A stretch of DNA of 7,118 nucleotides from JBBQUP01 sp038212305 (lineage in GTDB: Bacteria > Bacteroidota > Bacteroidia > Bacteroidales > Marinilabiliaceae): NCBI GenBank assembly GCA_038212305.1, contig JBBQUP010000131.1:1-7118 (forward strand). The letters are read 5' to 3'. Every line of letters begins with the position of its first letter. Positions within the stretch are counted from its first letter, which is position 1. The translations under genes and the position numbers were made by a program. The notes below the pieces were generated by a model. That model saw nothing but the letters and a program-made list of their open reading frames with translations, ran no database searches and was not told the DNA's origin. Of this stretch, positions 1-5,988 are shown in pieces.

Positions 1-1
1 T

Positions 2-67
2 GCAACATGTATCAAATGTGGTGCTTGTATGGAGAAATGTAAGTTTGGTGCCATTAGTGTGCAGTAA
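2..67 (+). CDS. hydB: HydB/NuoF-like flavoprotein subunit of bifurcating [FeFe] hydrogenase, C-terminal end only
   Basis: Only the last 21 codons and the TAA stop are in the window; the gene is cut by the left edge. The visible residues carry one complete [4Fe-4S] ferredoxin motif, C-x2-C-x2-C-x3-C (TCIKCGACMEKCKFGAIS), ending in VQ. Respiratory NuoF has no bacterial-ferredoxin tail. The HydB (beta) subunit of trimeric electron-bifurcating hydrogenases does, after its FMN and NADH-binding NuoF-like core. The next genes are hydA and hydC, so HydB is the natural reading: the subunit that takes electrons from NADH and passes them on in the complex. A separate small ferredoxin or another ferredoxin-tailed oxidoreductase cannot be excluded from so short a piece. 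The gap to hydA is 39 bp, consistent with one operon. Confidence 0.75.
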   Translation, partial: ATCIKCGACMEKCKFGAISVQ

Positions 68-106
68 TTCACTGGGGTTGAATAATTGAAAATCAAATTT
101 TAAAAA

Positions 107-1873
107 ATGGAAATCGTAAAGTTAACCATAGATAGTAAACCGGTAGTTGTCAATAAAGGCACTACTTTGTTAGAAGCCGCCAAATCAATTGGGGTTAATG
201 TCCCATCACTTTGCTACATGAAACTCGAAGACATGAACTTCGAGAACAAACCCGGTGGTTGCCGTATTTGTGTGGTGGAAGTGGAAGGCCGACGTAATCT
301 TGCGCCTGCGTGTAAGACCGAGTGTGGCGAAGGAATGGTTGTGAACACGCACTCAATGCGCGTTATCAATGCTCGCAGAACCGTCATGGAGCTTATTTTG
401 AGCGATCACCCTGCTGAGTGCTTAACCTGCGCTAAATCGGGTAAATGTGATTTGCAATCGATGGCTCAAAACCTTGGAATTCGTTCAATACCATACCAAG
501 GCGAACAATCGCACTACAAGAGCGATAATTCACCAGCCATTATCCGCGATATGGATAAGTGTATCATGTGCCGTCGTTGCGAAACTGCTTGTAACGAAGT
601 GCAAACAGTGGGCGTTCTTTCGGCCATTAACCGCGGATTTAACTCGGTTGTTGCACCAGCTTTTGAAATGGACTTAGACCATTCAACTTGTACTTATTGC
701 GGACAGTGTGTGGCTGTTTGTCCAACCGCTGCGTTAACCGAGCAAGACAATACATGGAAAGTGGTTGATGCCATTGTAAACCCTAAGAAAACCGTTGTGG
801 TTCAAACAGCACCTGCTGTGCGTGCTGCTTTGGGTGAGGAGTTTGGCATGGAACCTGGAACTTTAGTAACGGGTAAAATGGCCGCTGCTTTGCGCAAATT
901 AGGTTTCGACTTTGTGTTTGATACCGATTTTGCGGCTGACTTAACCATTATGGAAGAGGGCACCGAATTACTTGGCCGCTTAAATAAACACTTAGCTGGC
1001 GATAAAAATGTTAAACTTCCAATCCTAACATCATGTTGCCCTGGATGGGTTAACTTTTTCGAACATCACTTCCCCGATATGAAGGAGATTCCTTCAACCG
1101 CTAAATCACCACAGCAAATGTTTGGTGCCATTGCTAAAAACTACTTTACCAAACAACTCGGTATCAATCGCGAGGAGATGGTAGTCGTTTCGGTAATGCC
1201 CTGTTTAGCTAAGAAATACGAGGCTAGCCGTCCCGAATTTGCCGTTAATGGCGATCCAGATGTGAACATATCCATCTCAACTCGCGAGTTGGCTCAGATG
1301 ATTCGCAATGCCAACATCGATTTTGCATCTCTTGCCGATGAAGATTTCGATCGTCCATTGGGTGATTCAACAGGTGCTGGTGTAATTTTCGGAACAACAG
1401 GCGGTGTTATCGAAGCTGCTGTGCGCACCGCTTACGAAATCCAAACCAAGAAAACGCTTGAGAAAGTCGATTTTCATGAACTACGTGGTTTAGAAGGCAT
1501 TCGTGAAGCAACCATTGATTTCGACGGACTACCTATTCGCATTGGTATTGCGCATGGCTTAGGAAATGCTCGTAAATTATTGGAAGATGTTCGCAAAGGA
1601 ACGTCGAAATTCCATGCCATCGAAATTATGGCGTGTCCGGGTGGATGTATTGGTGGCGGTGGCCAGCCTTATCATCATGGTGATGTTAGCATTTTGAAAA
1701 AACGTGCTGCTGCAATTTACCGTGAAGATGCTGATAAAGCTATTCGTAAATCGCACGAGAACCCATTTATAGTGAAGTTGTACGAAGAGTTTTTGGGTGA
1801 ACCTTGTGGTCCCTTATCGCACAAACTGCTTCACACCCACTATTTCGACAAAAAGAAGAAAATTGAAATTTAA
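107..1873 (+). CDS. hydA: [FeFe]-hydrogenase catalytic subunit HydA (group A, bifurcating type)
   Basis: This 588-residue cytoplasmic enzyme reversibly reduces protons to H2. The cofactor domains run in order. A plant-type [2Fe-2S] domain has C36, C52, C55 and C69. A His-Cys3 [4Fe-4S] site has H101, C105, C108 and C114. Two bacterial [4Fe-4S] clusters use C152/155/158/162 and C195/198/201/205. The H-cluster domain follows from about residue 225, with L1 TSCCPGW (C311 ligand, C310 as proton-relay cysteine), L2 MPCLAKKYE (C366) and L3 MACPGGCIGGGGQ (C510, C514). The ligand spacings of 55, 144 and 4 equal those I recall for Clostridium pasteurianum CpI. The conserved M364, K369 and M508 are present, so it should be active. 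A small-subunit-like tail (about 535-588, SHENP...LLHTHY) is fused at the C terminus. There is no extra C-terminal [2Fe-2S] domain like that of Thermotoga HydA. The start is an ATG after an A-rich leader with no Shine-Dalgarno. Flanking hydB and hydC point to the NADH/ferredoxin bifurcating type. Maturases HydEFG are not in the window. Confidence 0.96.
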   Translation: MEIVKLTIDSKPVVVNKGTTLLEAAKSIGVNVPSLCYMKLEDMNFENKPGGCRICVVEVEGRRNLAPACKTECGEGMVVNTHSMRVINARRTVMELILSDHPAECLTCAKSGKCDLQSMAQNLGIRSIPYQGEQSHYKSDNSPAIIRDMDKCIMCRRCETACNEVQTVGVLSAINRGFNSVVAPAFEMDLDHSTCTYCGQCVAVCPTAALTEQDNTWKVVDAIVNPKKTVVVQTAPAVRAALGEEFGMEPGTLVTGKMAAALRKLGFDFVFDTDFAADLTIMEEGTELLGRLNKHLAGDKNVKLPILTSCCPGWVNFFEHHFPDMKEIPSTAKSPQQMFGAIAKNYFTKQLGINREEMVVVSVMPCLAKKYEASRPEFAVNGDPDVNISISTRELAQMIRNANIDFASLADEDFDRPLGDSTGAGVIFGTTGGVIEAAVRTAYEIQTKKTLEKVDFHELRGLEGIREATIDFDGLPIRIGIAHGLGNARKLLEDVRKGTSKFHAIEIMACPGGCIGGGGQPYHHGDVSILKKRAAAIYREDADKAIRKSHENPFIVKLYEEFLGEPCGPLSHKLLHTHYFDKKKKIEI

Positions 1874-1895
1874 TCGACAATTAAAAGTTCTTAAA

Positions 1896-2372
1896 ATGGC
1901 ACATATTAAAATACCCGAAAATAAGATACAAGAGCTTAAAGATGTTTGCAAAAAATTCGACAACGATGGCGGTGAACTCATCAATGTACTGCATGCAGCA
2001 CAAGGAATAGTAGGATACCTTCCAGCCGAAGTTCAAGAATTAATTGCCAACGAGCTTAACCTATCTGTAGCCCATGTTTATGGCGTAGTAACGTTTTACT
2101 CATTCTTTACCATGACTCCCAAAGGACGGCATCCCATTAGCATTTGCATGGGAACAGCTTGTTATGTTCGTGGAGCAGAAAAAGTATTGGATGAATTCAA
2201 ACGTCTGCTTGACTTAAAAGTAGGAGAAACATCAAAAGATGGTAAATTTTCACTGAGTTGCTTACGTTGTGTAGGTGCTTGTGGATTAGCTCCTGTAGTT
2301 ACTGTAGGCGATAAAGTTTACGGACGTATTTCAACTGATGATGTGAAAAGCATTTTGGCTGAGTACAATTAA
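1896..2372 (+). CDS. hydC: HydC: NuoE-like [2Fe-2S] thioredoxin-fold subunit of the bifurcating hydrogenase
   Basis: This 158-residue protein belongs to the NuoE/HydC 24-kDa family. It carries one [2Fe-2S] cluster and passes electrons between HydB flavin and the rest of the complex. An N-terminal helical part (about 1-75) contains the family hallmark HVYGVVTFYSFF at 60-71. The thioredoxin-like domain holds ligands C84 and C89 (C-x4-C) and C125 and C129 (C-x3-C). The 41-residue distance between the two pairs fits the NuoE family. C122 is an additional non-ligand cysteine. The length is typical. The reading frame stays open upstream to an ATG at 1797, but that would overlap the hydA end by 77 bp and add 33 residues without family character. 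The ATG at 1896, 22 bp after the hydA stop and preceded by an A/T-rich leader, is therefore chosen. It is the last gene of the operon, with a terminator 18 bp later. The order hydB-hydA-hydC differs from the hydC-hydB-hydA order of Thermotoga. Confidence 0.93.
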   Translation: MAHIKIPENKIQELKDVCKKFDNDGGELINVLHAAQGIVGYLPAEVQELIANELNLSVAHVYGVVTFYSFFTMTPKGRHPISICMGTACYVRGAEKVLDEFKRLLDLKVGETSKDGKFSLSCLRCVGACGLAPVVTVGDKVYGRISTDDVKSILAEYN

Positions 2373-2390
2373 GCCAAGACTTAAATAAAT

Positions 2391-2432
2391 AAAAGCCTGT
2401 ACGAATTTTCATAATTACGTACAGCCTTTTTT
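2391..2432 (+). terminator. Rho-independent terminator of the hyd operon
   Basis: Arms 2391-2403 (AAAAGCCTGTACG) and 2418-2430 (CGTACAGCCTTTT) pair at 12 of 13 positions, with a single C-C mismatch. The loop is 14 nt and the right arm runs into six T (2427-2432). It starts 18 bp after the hydC stop. The A-rich left flank becomes a T-rich tail on the other strand, so the hairpin could also stop leftward transcription from the convergent isochorismatase gene. Confidence 0.82.
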
Positions 2433-2493
2433 GTTATCATTATCCTTATAAAAAATCAGTAGTTGAGAAGTAAAAAATTCTAATACCTAAGTT

Positions 2494-2651
2494 GTTTAAA
2501 TTTTATAGATATCTAGATTATAGATAGGTAAGATAAGAAGACTAGAAGATGAGAATAGAATGTTCATATCCGGAATTATCTATAATATCTTCTATCTGTC
2601 TAATATCTATTATTCTTCCTATCTCTGTATTCATTTATATTAAATTTAAAC
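2494..2651. repeat. 158-bp imperfect palindrome, MITE-like non-coding element
   Basis: The ends are a perfect 10-bp inverted pair, GTTTAAATTT (2494-2503) and AAATTTAAAC (2642-2651). Inside, the left half is purine-rich (AGATAGGTAAGATAAGAAGA from 2523). The right half, read on the other strand, gives a similar string (AGATAGGAAGAATAATAGA), so most of the element can fold back on itself with small bulges. The symmetry centre lies at the TCCGGA at 2569-2574. The element is flanked on both sides by AGTT (2490-2493 and 2652-2655), a possible 4-bp target-site duplication. No open reading frame runs through it. It occupies most of the 291-bp gap between two convergent genes and might also act as a transcriptional barrier. 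Mobility is an inference; copy number in the genome is unknown. Confidence 0.65.
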
Positions 2652-2663
2652 AGTTACTTATAA

Positions 2664-3206
2664 TCACTTCACTATCTTCGATATTGTCTTAAAGACTTCT
2701 GTTCCAGCATCCCTGCACAATTCAAATAAAAGAGATTCGTAGCTGGTAATAATTACGCCTTCTTGACGCATTCGTTGAATAGCAATACTTTTATTTTCTA
2801 TTGTTCGCGACGATACACAATCCTCTATCACCACAGGAATAAAACCCATCTCTTTCAAGTCAATAGCTGTTTGCAGAACACAAACATGAGTTTCGATACC
2901 ACATATTAATACCACTCGTTTTTTCGACAATTCTAAAGTTTCCATCAATCGAGGCTCGTCGCAACAACTAAAGGCGATTTTCTCGGCTCTGGGACAATTT
3001 TCAACTTGTTGTTCAATAGAATCAATAGTAGTTCCTAGTCCTTTTTTATATTGCTCACTCAACAAAAATGGGACTTCAAGTGCCAATAATCCGTTTAGCA
3101 ATTTATCAATGGTTGCCACCAAATTATCTGACTGATACATAACCGGTACCAACCGTTCCTGGACATCAACAATTAAGCAAATACAATTTTCTTTTAACAA
3201 TCTCAT
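2664..3206 (-). CDS. Isochorismatase-family cysteine hydrolase
   Basis: This 180-residue cytoplasmic protein is of the isochorismatase/nicotinamidase-like superfamily and about the usual length for the small YcaC/ISOC-like branch. The expected catalytic triad is visible: D14 in LIVDVQERL, K76 in EKIAFS, and the nucleophile C109 in CGIETHVCV. The usual cis-peptide-forming region precedes that cysteine. The SEQYKKGLGTT stretch at 50-60 matches the TEQYPKGLG signature of this branch. The physiological substrate cannot be read from the sequence. Nothing nearby suggests menaquinone, siderophore or NAD salvage, so neither entB nor pncA should be assigned. It is downstream of the kdsD-like gene on the same strand with a 57-bp gap and no clear promoter in it, so co-transcription is likely. 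The start is the ATG at 3206, after an A/T-rich leader without a Shine-Dalgarno. Confidence 0.88.
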   Translation of the reverse strand: MRLLKENCICLIVDVQERLVPVMYQSDNLVATIDKLLNGLLALEVPFLLSEQYKKGLGTTIDSIEQQVENCPRAEKIAFSCCDEPRLMETLELSKKRVVLICGIETHVCVLQTAIDLKEMGFIPVVIEDCVSSRTIENKSIAIQRMRQEGVIITSYESLLFELCRDAGTEVFKTISKIVK

Positions 3207-3263
3207 ATCTTATATGATTTAAAGCGGAATAGAAATCAATTCTGCACGTTACATCTGTCTAAT

Positions 3264-3872
3264 TTATTTTTTGTTCGCCGCGTCTCTTGATTTATCGCCC
3301 AAATATCCTCCATGATGACGTTTAACATACTCGGCATTATCGAATTTAATTTTTTTCATCAACAACACAACCAAAACATCTCCAATGACAGTCATAACAG
3401 TTGTTGAGGTGGTTGGCGTTAACCCCAACGCGCACACCTCTTTAGGGTTACCGGTGTATAAAACCACTTGAGCCTGTTGAGCCAATGTGGATTCTTGATT
3501 GCTCGTAATCACAATTATTGGCAAATTATCGTACAGCCGCTTGCTAAGTTCAATCAGCTCAACAATTTCACGTGTTTTACCCGAATTGGAAATAAATAAA
3601 AGAACATCGTTTTTCTGCACCACACCCAAATCGCCGTGTTGTGCCTCACTTGGATGTAAGTAAACAGCTGGTGTTCCTGTTGACGAAAATGTGGTAGCCA
3701 TGTTTAGAGCAATTTGACCTGCTTTGCCCATTCCACTGGTAACAAGCTTCCCGTTTTGTTCATGAACACGACTGTAAATGAGCTCAATTGCCGCCTCAAA
3801 ATTAGGTCCAATAGGAATATTTAAAAGCGCATCGGCCTCATGCCTAATTATTTCGTGAATTTGATTAATCAT
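3264..3872 (-). CDS. kdsD: CBS-free KdsD/GutQ-type arabinose-5-phosphate isomerase (SIS domain)
   Basis: This protein would interconvert D-ribulose-5-phosphate and D-arabinose-5-phosphate, the first step towards Kdo for lipopolysaccharide or capsule. The 202 residues are a single SIS domain: SGMGKAGQIA (46-55), STGTPAVYLHPSEAQHGDLG (64-83), the sugar-phosphate loop ISNSGKTREI (94-103), KEVCALGLTPTTSTT (144-158) and a C-terminal HHGGYLG (186-192). Residues matching the E. coli KdsD active site are all present: K50, E102, E145 and H186. E. coli KdsD is about 328 residues with two CBS domains; here the protein ends right after the SIS domain. Short forms are known in Bacteroides, where a SIS-only relative was crystallised with CMP-Kdo. 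The usual H-P-G-G is H-H-G-G here. It is the first gene of a two-gene unit with an isochorismatase-like hydrolase. Another phosphosugar isomerase role is possible but less likely. Confidence 0.85.
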   Translation of the reverse strand: MINQIHEIIRHEADALLNIPIGPNFEAAIELIYSRVHEQNGKLVTSGMGKAGQIALNMATTFSSTGTPAVYLHPSEAQHGDLGVVQKNDVLLFISNSGKTREIVELIELSKRLYDNLPIIVITSNQESTLAQQAQVVLYTGNPKEVCALGLTPTTSTTVMTVIGDVLVVLLMKKIKFDNAEYVKRHHGGYLGDKSRDAANKK

Positions 3873-3888
3873 AGAATATTTATTTTTC

Positions 3889-3926
3889 GCAAAGTTAAAT
3901 CATCCCATGCTTAATATCTATCAAAA
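3889..3926 (-). promoter_or_regulatory. Bacteroidota-type promoter for the kdsD-like gene
   Basis: Read on the minus strand, TAACTTTGC (3897 to 3889) matches the Bacteroidota -7 consensus TAnnTTTG exactly. TTTTG (3926 to 3922) supplies a -33 TTTG-like element. The spacer is 24 nt, a little longer than the usual 19-21 or so. The -7 element ends 16 nt before the ATG at 3872, implying a very short leader. The rest of the 154-bp gap to the dus gene (3873-4026) shows no gene or clear hairpin. Confidence 0.5.
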
Positions 3927-4026
3927 CACTATCTAAAAATAAAAAACTGTTATTTTTCTTAACGATTTAAAGTGGCACATCGAATCTATTGGTCAAAAAA
4001 TAAATTCAAACAAATTCACAGAACAA

Positions 4027-5004
4027 TCAGTCGCATAAATCAATAACAACATGCCTATTAACAGACAAGTTAAAAAACTCATAAACCAATAGTGCATATT
4101 TATCGGTTAATACGGCTTTTGACAATTTCCGTTCAATCCGCGCTCCATTTTCAAATGCATCGGACAAATAAAAGAAAAAACTGTTATATAGATTACGTTT
4201 TACATTTACATCATGCACCTCAAGCTCAACCACTGAGCGGAATTGATTATAAAATAATTTGCATCTATTTTTAAATTCGATGGACGTGAACTTCTCGCCT
4301 CTAATAAGCAATGGTAATAAAGGATTGGTTAAAATCCCACGACCTATCATCCATGAATTGATACTTGGAAATTGAGCCTGCAAACCGTTAAAGACCTCGA
4401 CATTCAACAGATCGCCATTACCAACCAATGGAATTTTAGACTGCTCAACAAAATGACCAAACATTTCCCAATCGGGTGTTCCTTTGTATTGCTGCTTCAC
4501 AGTTCGTGGATGAACAATTATTTCCTCAAGGGGATACTTGTTTAAGACATTAATAATAGGCTCCCATTCATCAGAATCACTGATTCCTAAACGCATTTTC
4601 ACGGAGAGTTTTCCATGCTCCCTCGATGAAAAAAAGGCATCCAAAAGTTCATCAACTTTTTCTGGTTTACTCAACAATCCACCTCCCAACCCCTTTTTTA
4701 CCACAGGCGAGTAGGGACAACCCATGTTCAAGTTTATCTCATTGTAACCAAGTTTTTTTACATCGCTCGAAAAATCAATTAAAAACTCACTCGAATCGGT
4801 GAGAACCTGCGGTATTACTTGCATTGATGAATTATACGCAGCATTCAATTCTGGTTCGAGCATTGTCTGGTAAACTCGTTTATGACCTTTTTCGAAAAAC
4901 GGCGTGAAATATTTATCAACTCCACCAATTTGAGAGGAAAAAGCCATGCGATAAAACACAGTGGTGTAACTTTGTAATGGAGCGAAATAGAGTGATTTTA
5001 GCAT
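4027..5004 (-). CDS. tRNA-dihydrouridine synthase family protein
   Basis: This 325-residue FMN-dependent TIM-barrel enzyme is of the Dus family, which reduces specific uridines in the tRNA D-loop to dihydrouridine using NADPH. Visible family motifs, in order, are the barrel start FAPLQSYTTVFYR (7-19), PQVL with FMN-contacting Q66 (65-68), the catalytic loop NLNMGCPYSPVVKKGLGGG with C96 as the general acid (91-109), SVKMRLG with K136 and R138, IVHPRT with H165 and R167, VGNGD with N196 (194-198), and the phosphate-binding IGRG (220-223). A roughly 90-residue helical tRNA-binding domain follows. Length is normal. The N-terminal PLQSYTTVFYR departs from the classic PMxGxTDxxFR, so assignment to DusA, B or C, and hence the target uridine, is left open. 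The start ATG at 5004 follows an A/T-rich leader. It stands alone, 154 bp upstream of the kdsD-like gene and divergent from the methyltransferase. Confidence 0.9.
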   Translation of the reverse strand: MLKSLYFAPLQSYTTVFYRMAFSSQIGGVDKYFTPFFEKGHKRVYQTMLEPELNAAYNSSMQVIPQVLTDSSEFLIDFSSDVKKLGYNEINLNMGCPYSPVVKKGLGGGLLSKPEKVDELLDAFFSSREHGKLSVKMRLGISDSDEWEPIINVLNKYPLEEIIVHPRTVKQQYKGTPDWEMFGHFVEQSKIPLVGNGDLLNVEVFNGLQAQFPSINSWMIGRGILTNPLLPLLIRGEKFTSIEFKNRCKLFYNQFRSVVELEVHDVNVKRNLYNSFFFYLSDAFENGARIERKLSKAVLTDKYALLVYEFFNLSVNRHVVIDLCD

Positions 5005-5025
5005 ATTTGAACGAACTAATTTTTC

Positions 5026-5044
5026 ACTTGAATTATTTTCAAGT
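5026..5044 (-). promoter_or_regulatory. Small hairpin in the dus leader
   Basis: ACTTGAA (5026-5032) and TTCAAGT (5038-5044) form a perfect 7-bp inverted repeat around a 5-nt loop, 21 bp upstream of the dus start codon. Further TCA/TGA bases outside could extend the stem past a small bulge. There is no T-run, so it is not a terminator. It could be a leader hairpin or a protein-binding site; the sequence alone does not decide. Confidence 0.35.
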
Positions 5045-5077
5045 AGTGAGAAATCGCAACTGAATATTACGAAAACT

Positions 5078-5085
5078 CAAAAATA
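5078..5085 (-). promoter_or_regulatory. Candidate -7 element for the dus gene
   Basis: On the minus strand the bases from 5085 to 5078 read TATTTTTG, an exact TAnnTTTG match. This would give a leader of roughly 65-70 nt that contains the hairpin at 5026-5044. No convincing TTTG -33 box is seen at the right distance, only TTG-like strings, so the call rests on the -7 element alone. Confidence 0.4.
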
Positions 5086-5088
5086 GAC

Positions 5089-5096
5089 TATTTTTA
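5089..5096 (+). promoter_or_regulatory. Weak candidate -7 element for the methyltransferase gene
   Basis: TATTTTTA lies 54 bp upstream of the start codon at 5151 and differs from TAnnTTTG only at the last base. It is the mirror image of the minus-strand TATTTTTG just beside it, as the two halves of one palindrome (5079-5095). No -33 element is recognisable. Confidence 0.25.
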
Positions 5097-5150
5097 CATT
5101 CAATAAAACAATTCGCAATCGACAAGAAACAAAGCAAATACAACTACTTA

Positions 5151-5855
5151 ATGTCTCAAACACAAAATGGCGACCCTTGGGGCGCAGCGATAAACGACTA
5201 TTTACTTGGCAATAAAAAGGCAAAAATAACAGTCGAATCGAATATCGCCGAAGATGATTCCATTCCTGTTTCGTACCTATTTCGTAAGTTCCACGAGATG
5301 CCCGATGTGGAGCAAAAGGCACTTTTAATAGCAAATGGCAATATTTTAGACATTGGTGCGGGTGTTGGCTCACACTCACTTTATTTGCAAGAAAAAGGCA
5401 TGAACATAACAGCCTTAGAGCAAAGCATGAAAGCATGTAAAGTGATGAAAAAACGTGGAATTGAACAGGTTATTGAATCGGACTTTTATGCCTTTATTTC
5501 AACCCAAAAATTCGATACCATTTTAATGATGATGAATGGAATTGGCATCATGGGTACAATCAGCAATGCAACTAATTTTTTCAAACACATTCGAAACTTA
5601 TTATCGCCTAGCGGCCAATTAATTTTTGATAGTTCGGACATATCCTATTTGTTTGATGATGAGAATGATATACAAACAGATTACTTTGGCGAAATATCGT
5701 ATCAATTAAAATACAAAAATGTTATTGGAGAAAAATTCAACTGGCTCTTTATTGATGGGGAAATGGCAAAAACCATTACTGAAGCTAACGGAGGTAAATT
5801 TGAACTACTGGCAAAAGGTAAGCACCATGAATACTTGGCAAGAATTATATTTTAA
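5151..5855 (+). CDS. Class I SAM-dependent methyltransferase, substrate unknown
   Basis: This 234-residue soluble protein has a Rossmann-like methyltransferase core. Motif I is ILDIGAGVGSHSLYL (65-79), the SAM-binding glycine loop. Motif II ends in the acidic E90 (ITALE), which would bind the ribose hydroxyls. D111 (ESDFY) fits the adenine-side acidic position. FDTILMMMNGIGIMG (121-135) is the motif IV strand, and LLSPSGQLIFDSSD (150-163) is the late strand with its typical P-x-G turn. About 60 residues precede the core (DPWGAAINDYLLGN), probably a substrate lid. The part after 165 is short and rich in aromatic and charged residues. There is no signal peptide or membrane segment. Nothing in the sequence or the neighbours identifies the methyl acceptor, so no gene name is given. 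The start ATG at 5151 follows an A/C-rich leader without a Shine-Dalgarno, and no better upstream start is seen. It appears to be a single-gene unit, with 133 bp to the next gene. Confidence 0.85.
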   Translation: MSQTQNGDPWGAAINDYLLGNKKAKITVESNIAEDDSIPVSYLFRKFHEMPDVEQKALLIANGNILDIGAGVGSHSLYLQEKGMNITALEQSMKACKVMKKRGIEQVIESDFYAFISTQKFDTILMMMNGIGIMGTISNATNFFKHIRNLLSPSGQLIFDSSDISYLFDDENDIQTDYFGEISYQLKYKNVIGEKFNWLFIDGEMAKTITEANGGKFELLAKGKHHEYLARIIF

Positions 5856-5900
5856 AATTAATTAATTACATTAAATAGATGATCGATTTATTAATGATAT

Positions 5901-5930
5901 CAGCTATTTACACAAAAAAAACAGCTATTT
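5901..5930 (+). repeat. Two direct copies of CAGCTATTT upstream of the repeat-protein gene
   Basis: CAGCTATTT occurs at 5901-5909 and 5922-5930, exactly 21 bp apart, which is two helical turns. The second copy overlaps the candidate -7 element. It could be a tandem operator or chance similarity in AT-rich DNA. The rest of the 133-bp gap (5856-5988) shows no gene and no clear terminator for the methyltransferase. Confidence 0.3.
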
Positions 5931-5933
5931 TTG
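5926..5933 (+). promoter_or_regulatory. Candidate -7 element for the Big-domain protein gene
   Basis: TATTTTTG is an exact match to the Bacteroidota TAnnTTTG box, 55 bp before the ATG at 5989, giving a leader of about 45-50 nt. A TTTA at 5907-5910 is the nearest -33-like string, but the spacing is short at 15 nt. Confidence 0.42.
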
Positions 5934-5988
5934 TAATAACTTTAGCAAAAAAATAACGTATAAATACTGATGTCAAAAATCTCAATAT

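Noticed and set aside
447..677. 76-codon open frame on the + strand
   Set aside because: It lies wholly inside hydA in another frame, and its translation shows no domain. It is a shadow of the well-conserved hydrogenase.
1797..1895. Longer N terminus for HydC from an ATG at 1797
   Set aside because: The extra 33 residues are the hydA C-terminal coding sequence read in another frame and do not resemble NuoE/HydC proteins. The ATG at 1896 fits family length.
2433..2663. CRISPR-like or tandem repeat array, because of recurring AGATAG/TATCT strings
   Set aside because: The strings are irregular in spacing and are explained by the two arms of one imperfect palindrome. There are no equal spacers.
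3217..3243. Inverted repeat GCGGAAT / AATTCTGC upstream of the isochorismatase gene
   Set aside because: It forms a short stem with a wobble or mismatch and has no T-run. It is too weak to call a terminator or operator.
4092..4274. 60-codon open frame on the + strand
   Set aside because: It is antisense to the dus gene, with no leader or recognisable domain.
5077..5436. 119-codon open frame on the - strand
   Set aside because: It is antisense to the methyltransferase start, with cysteine- and leucine-rich low-complexity translation, and it conflicts with the clear SAM-binding frame.
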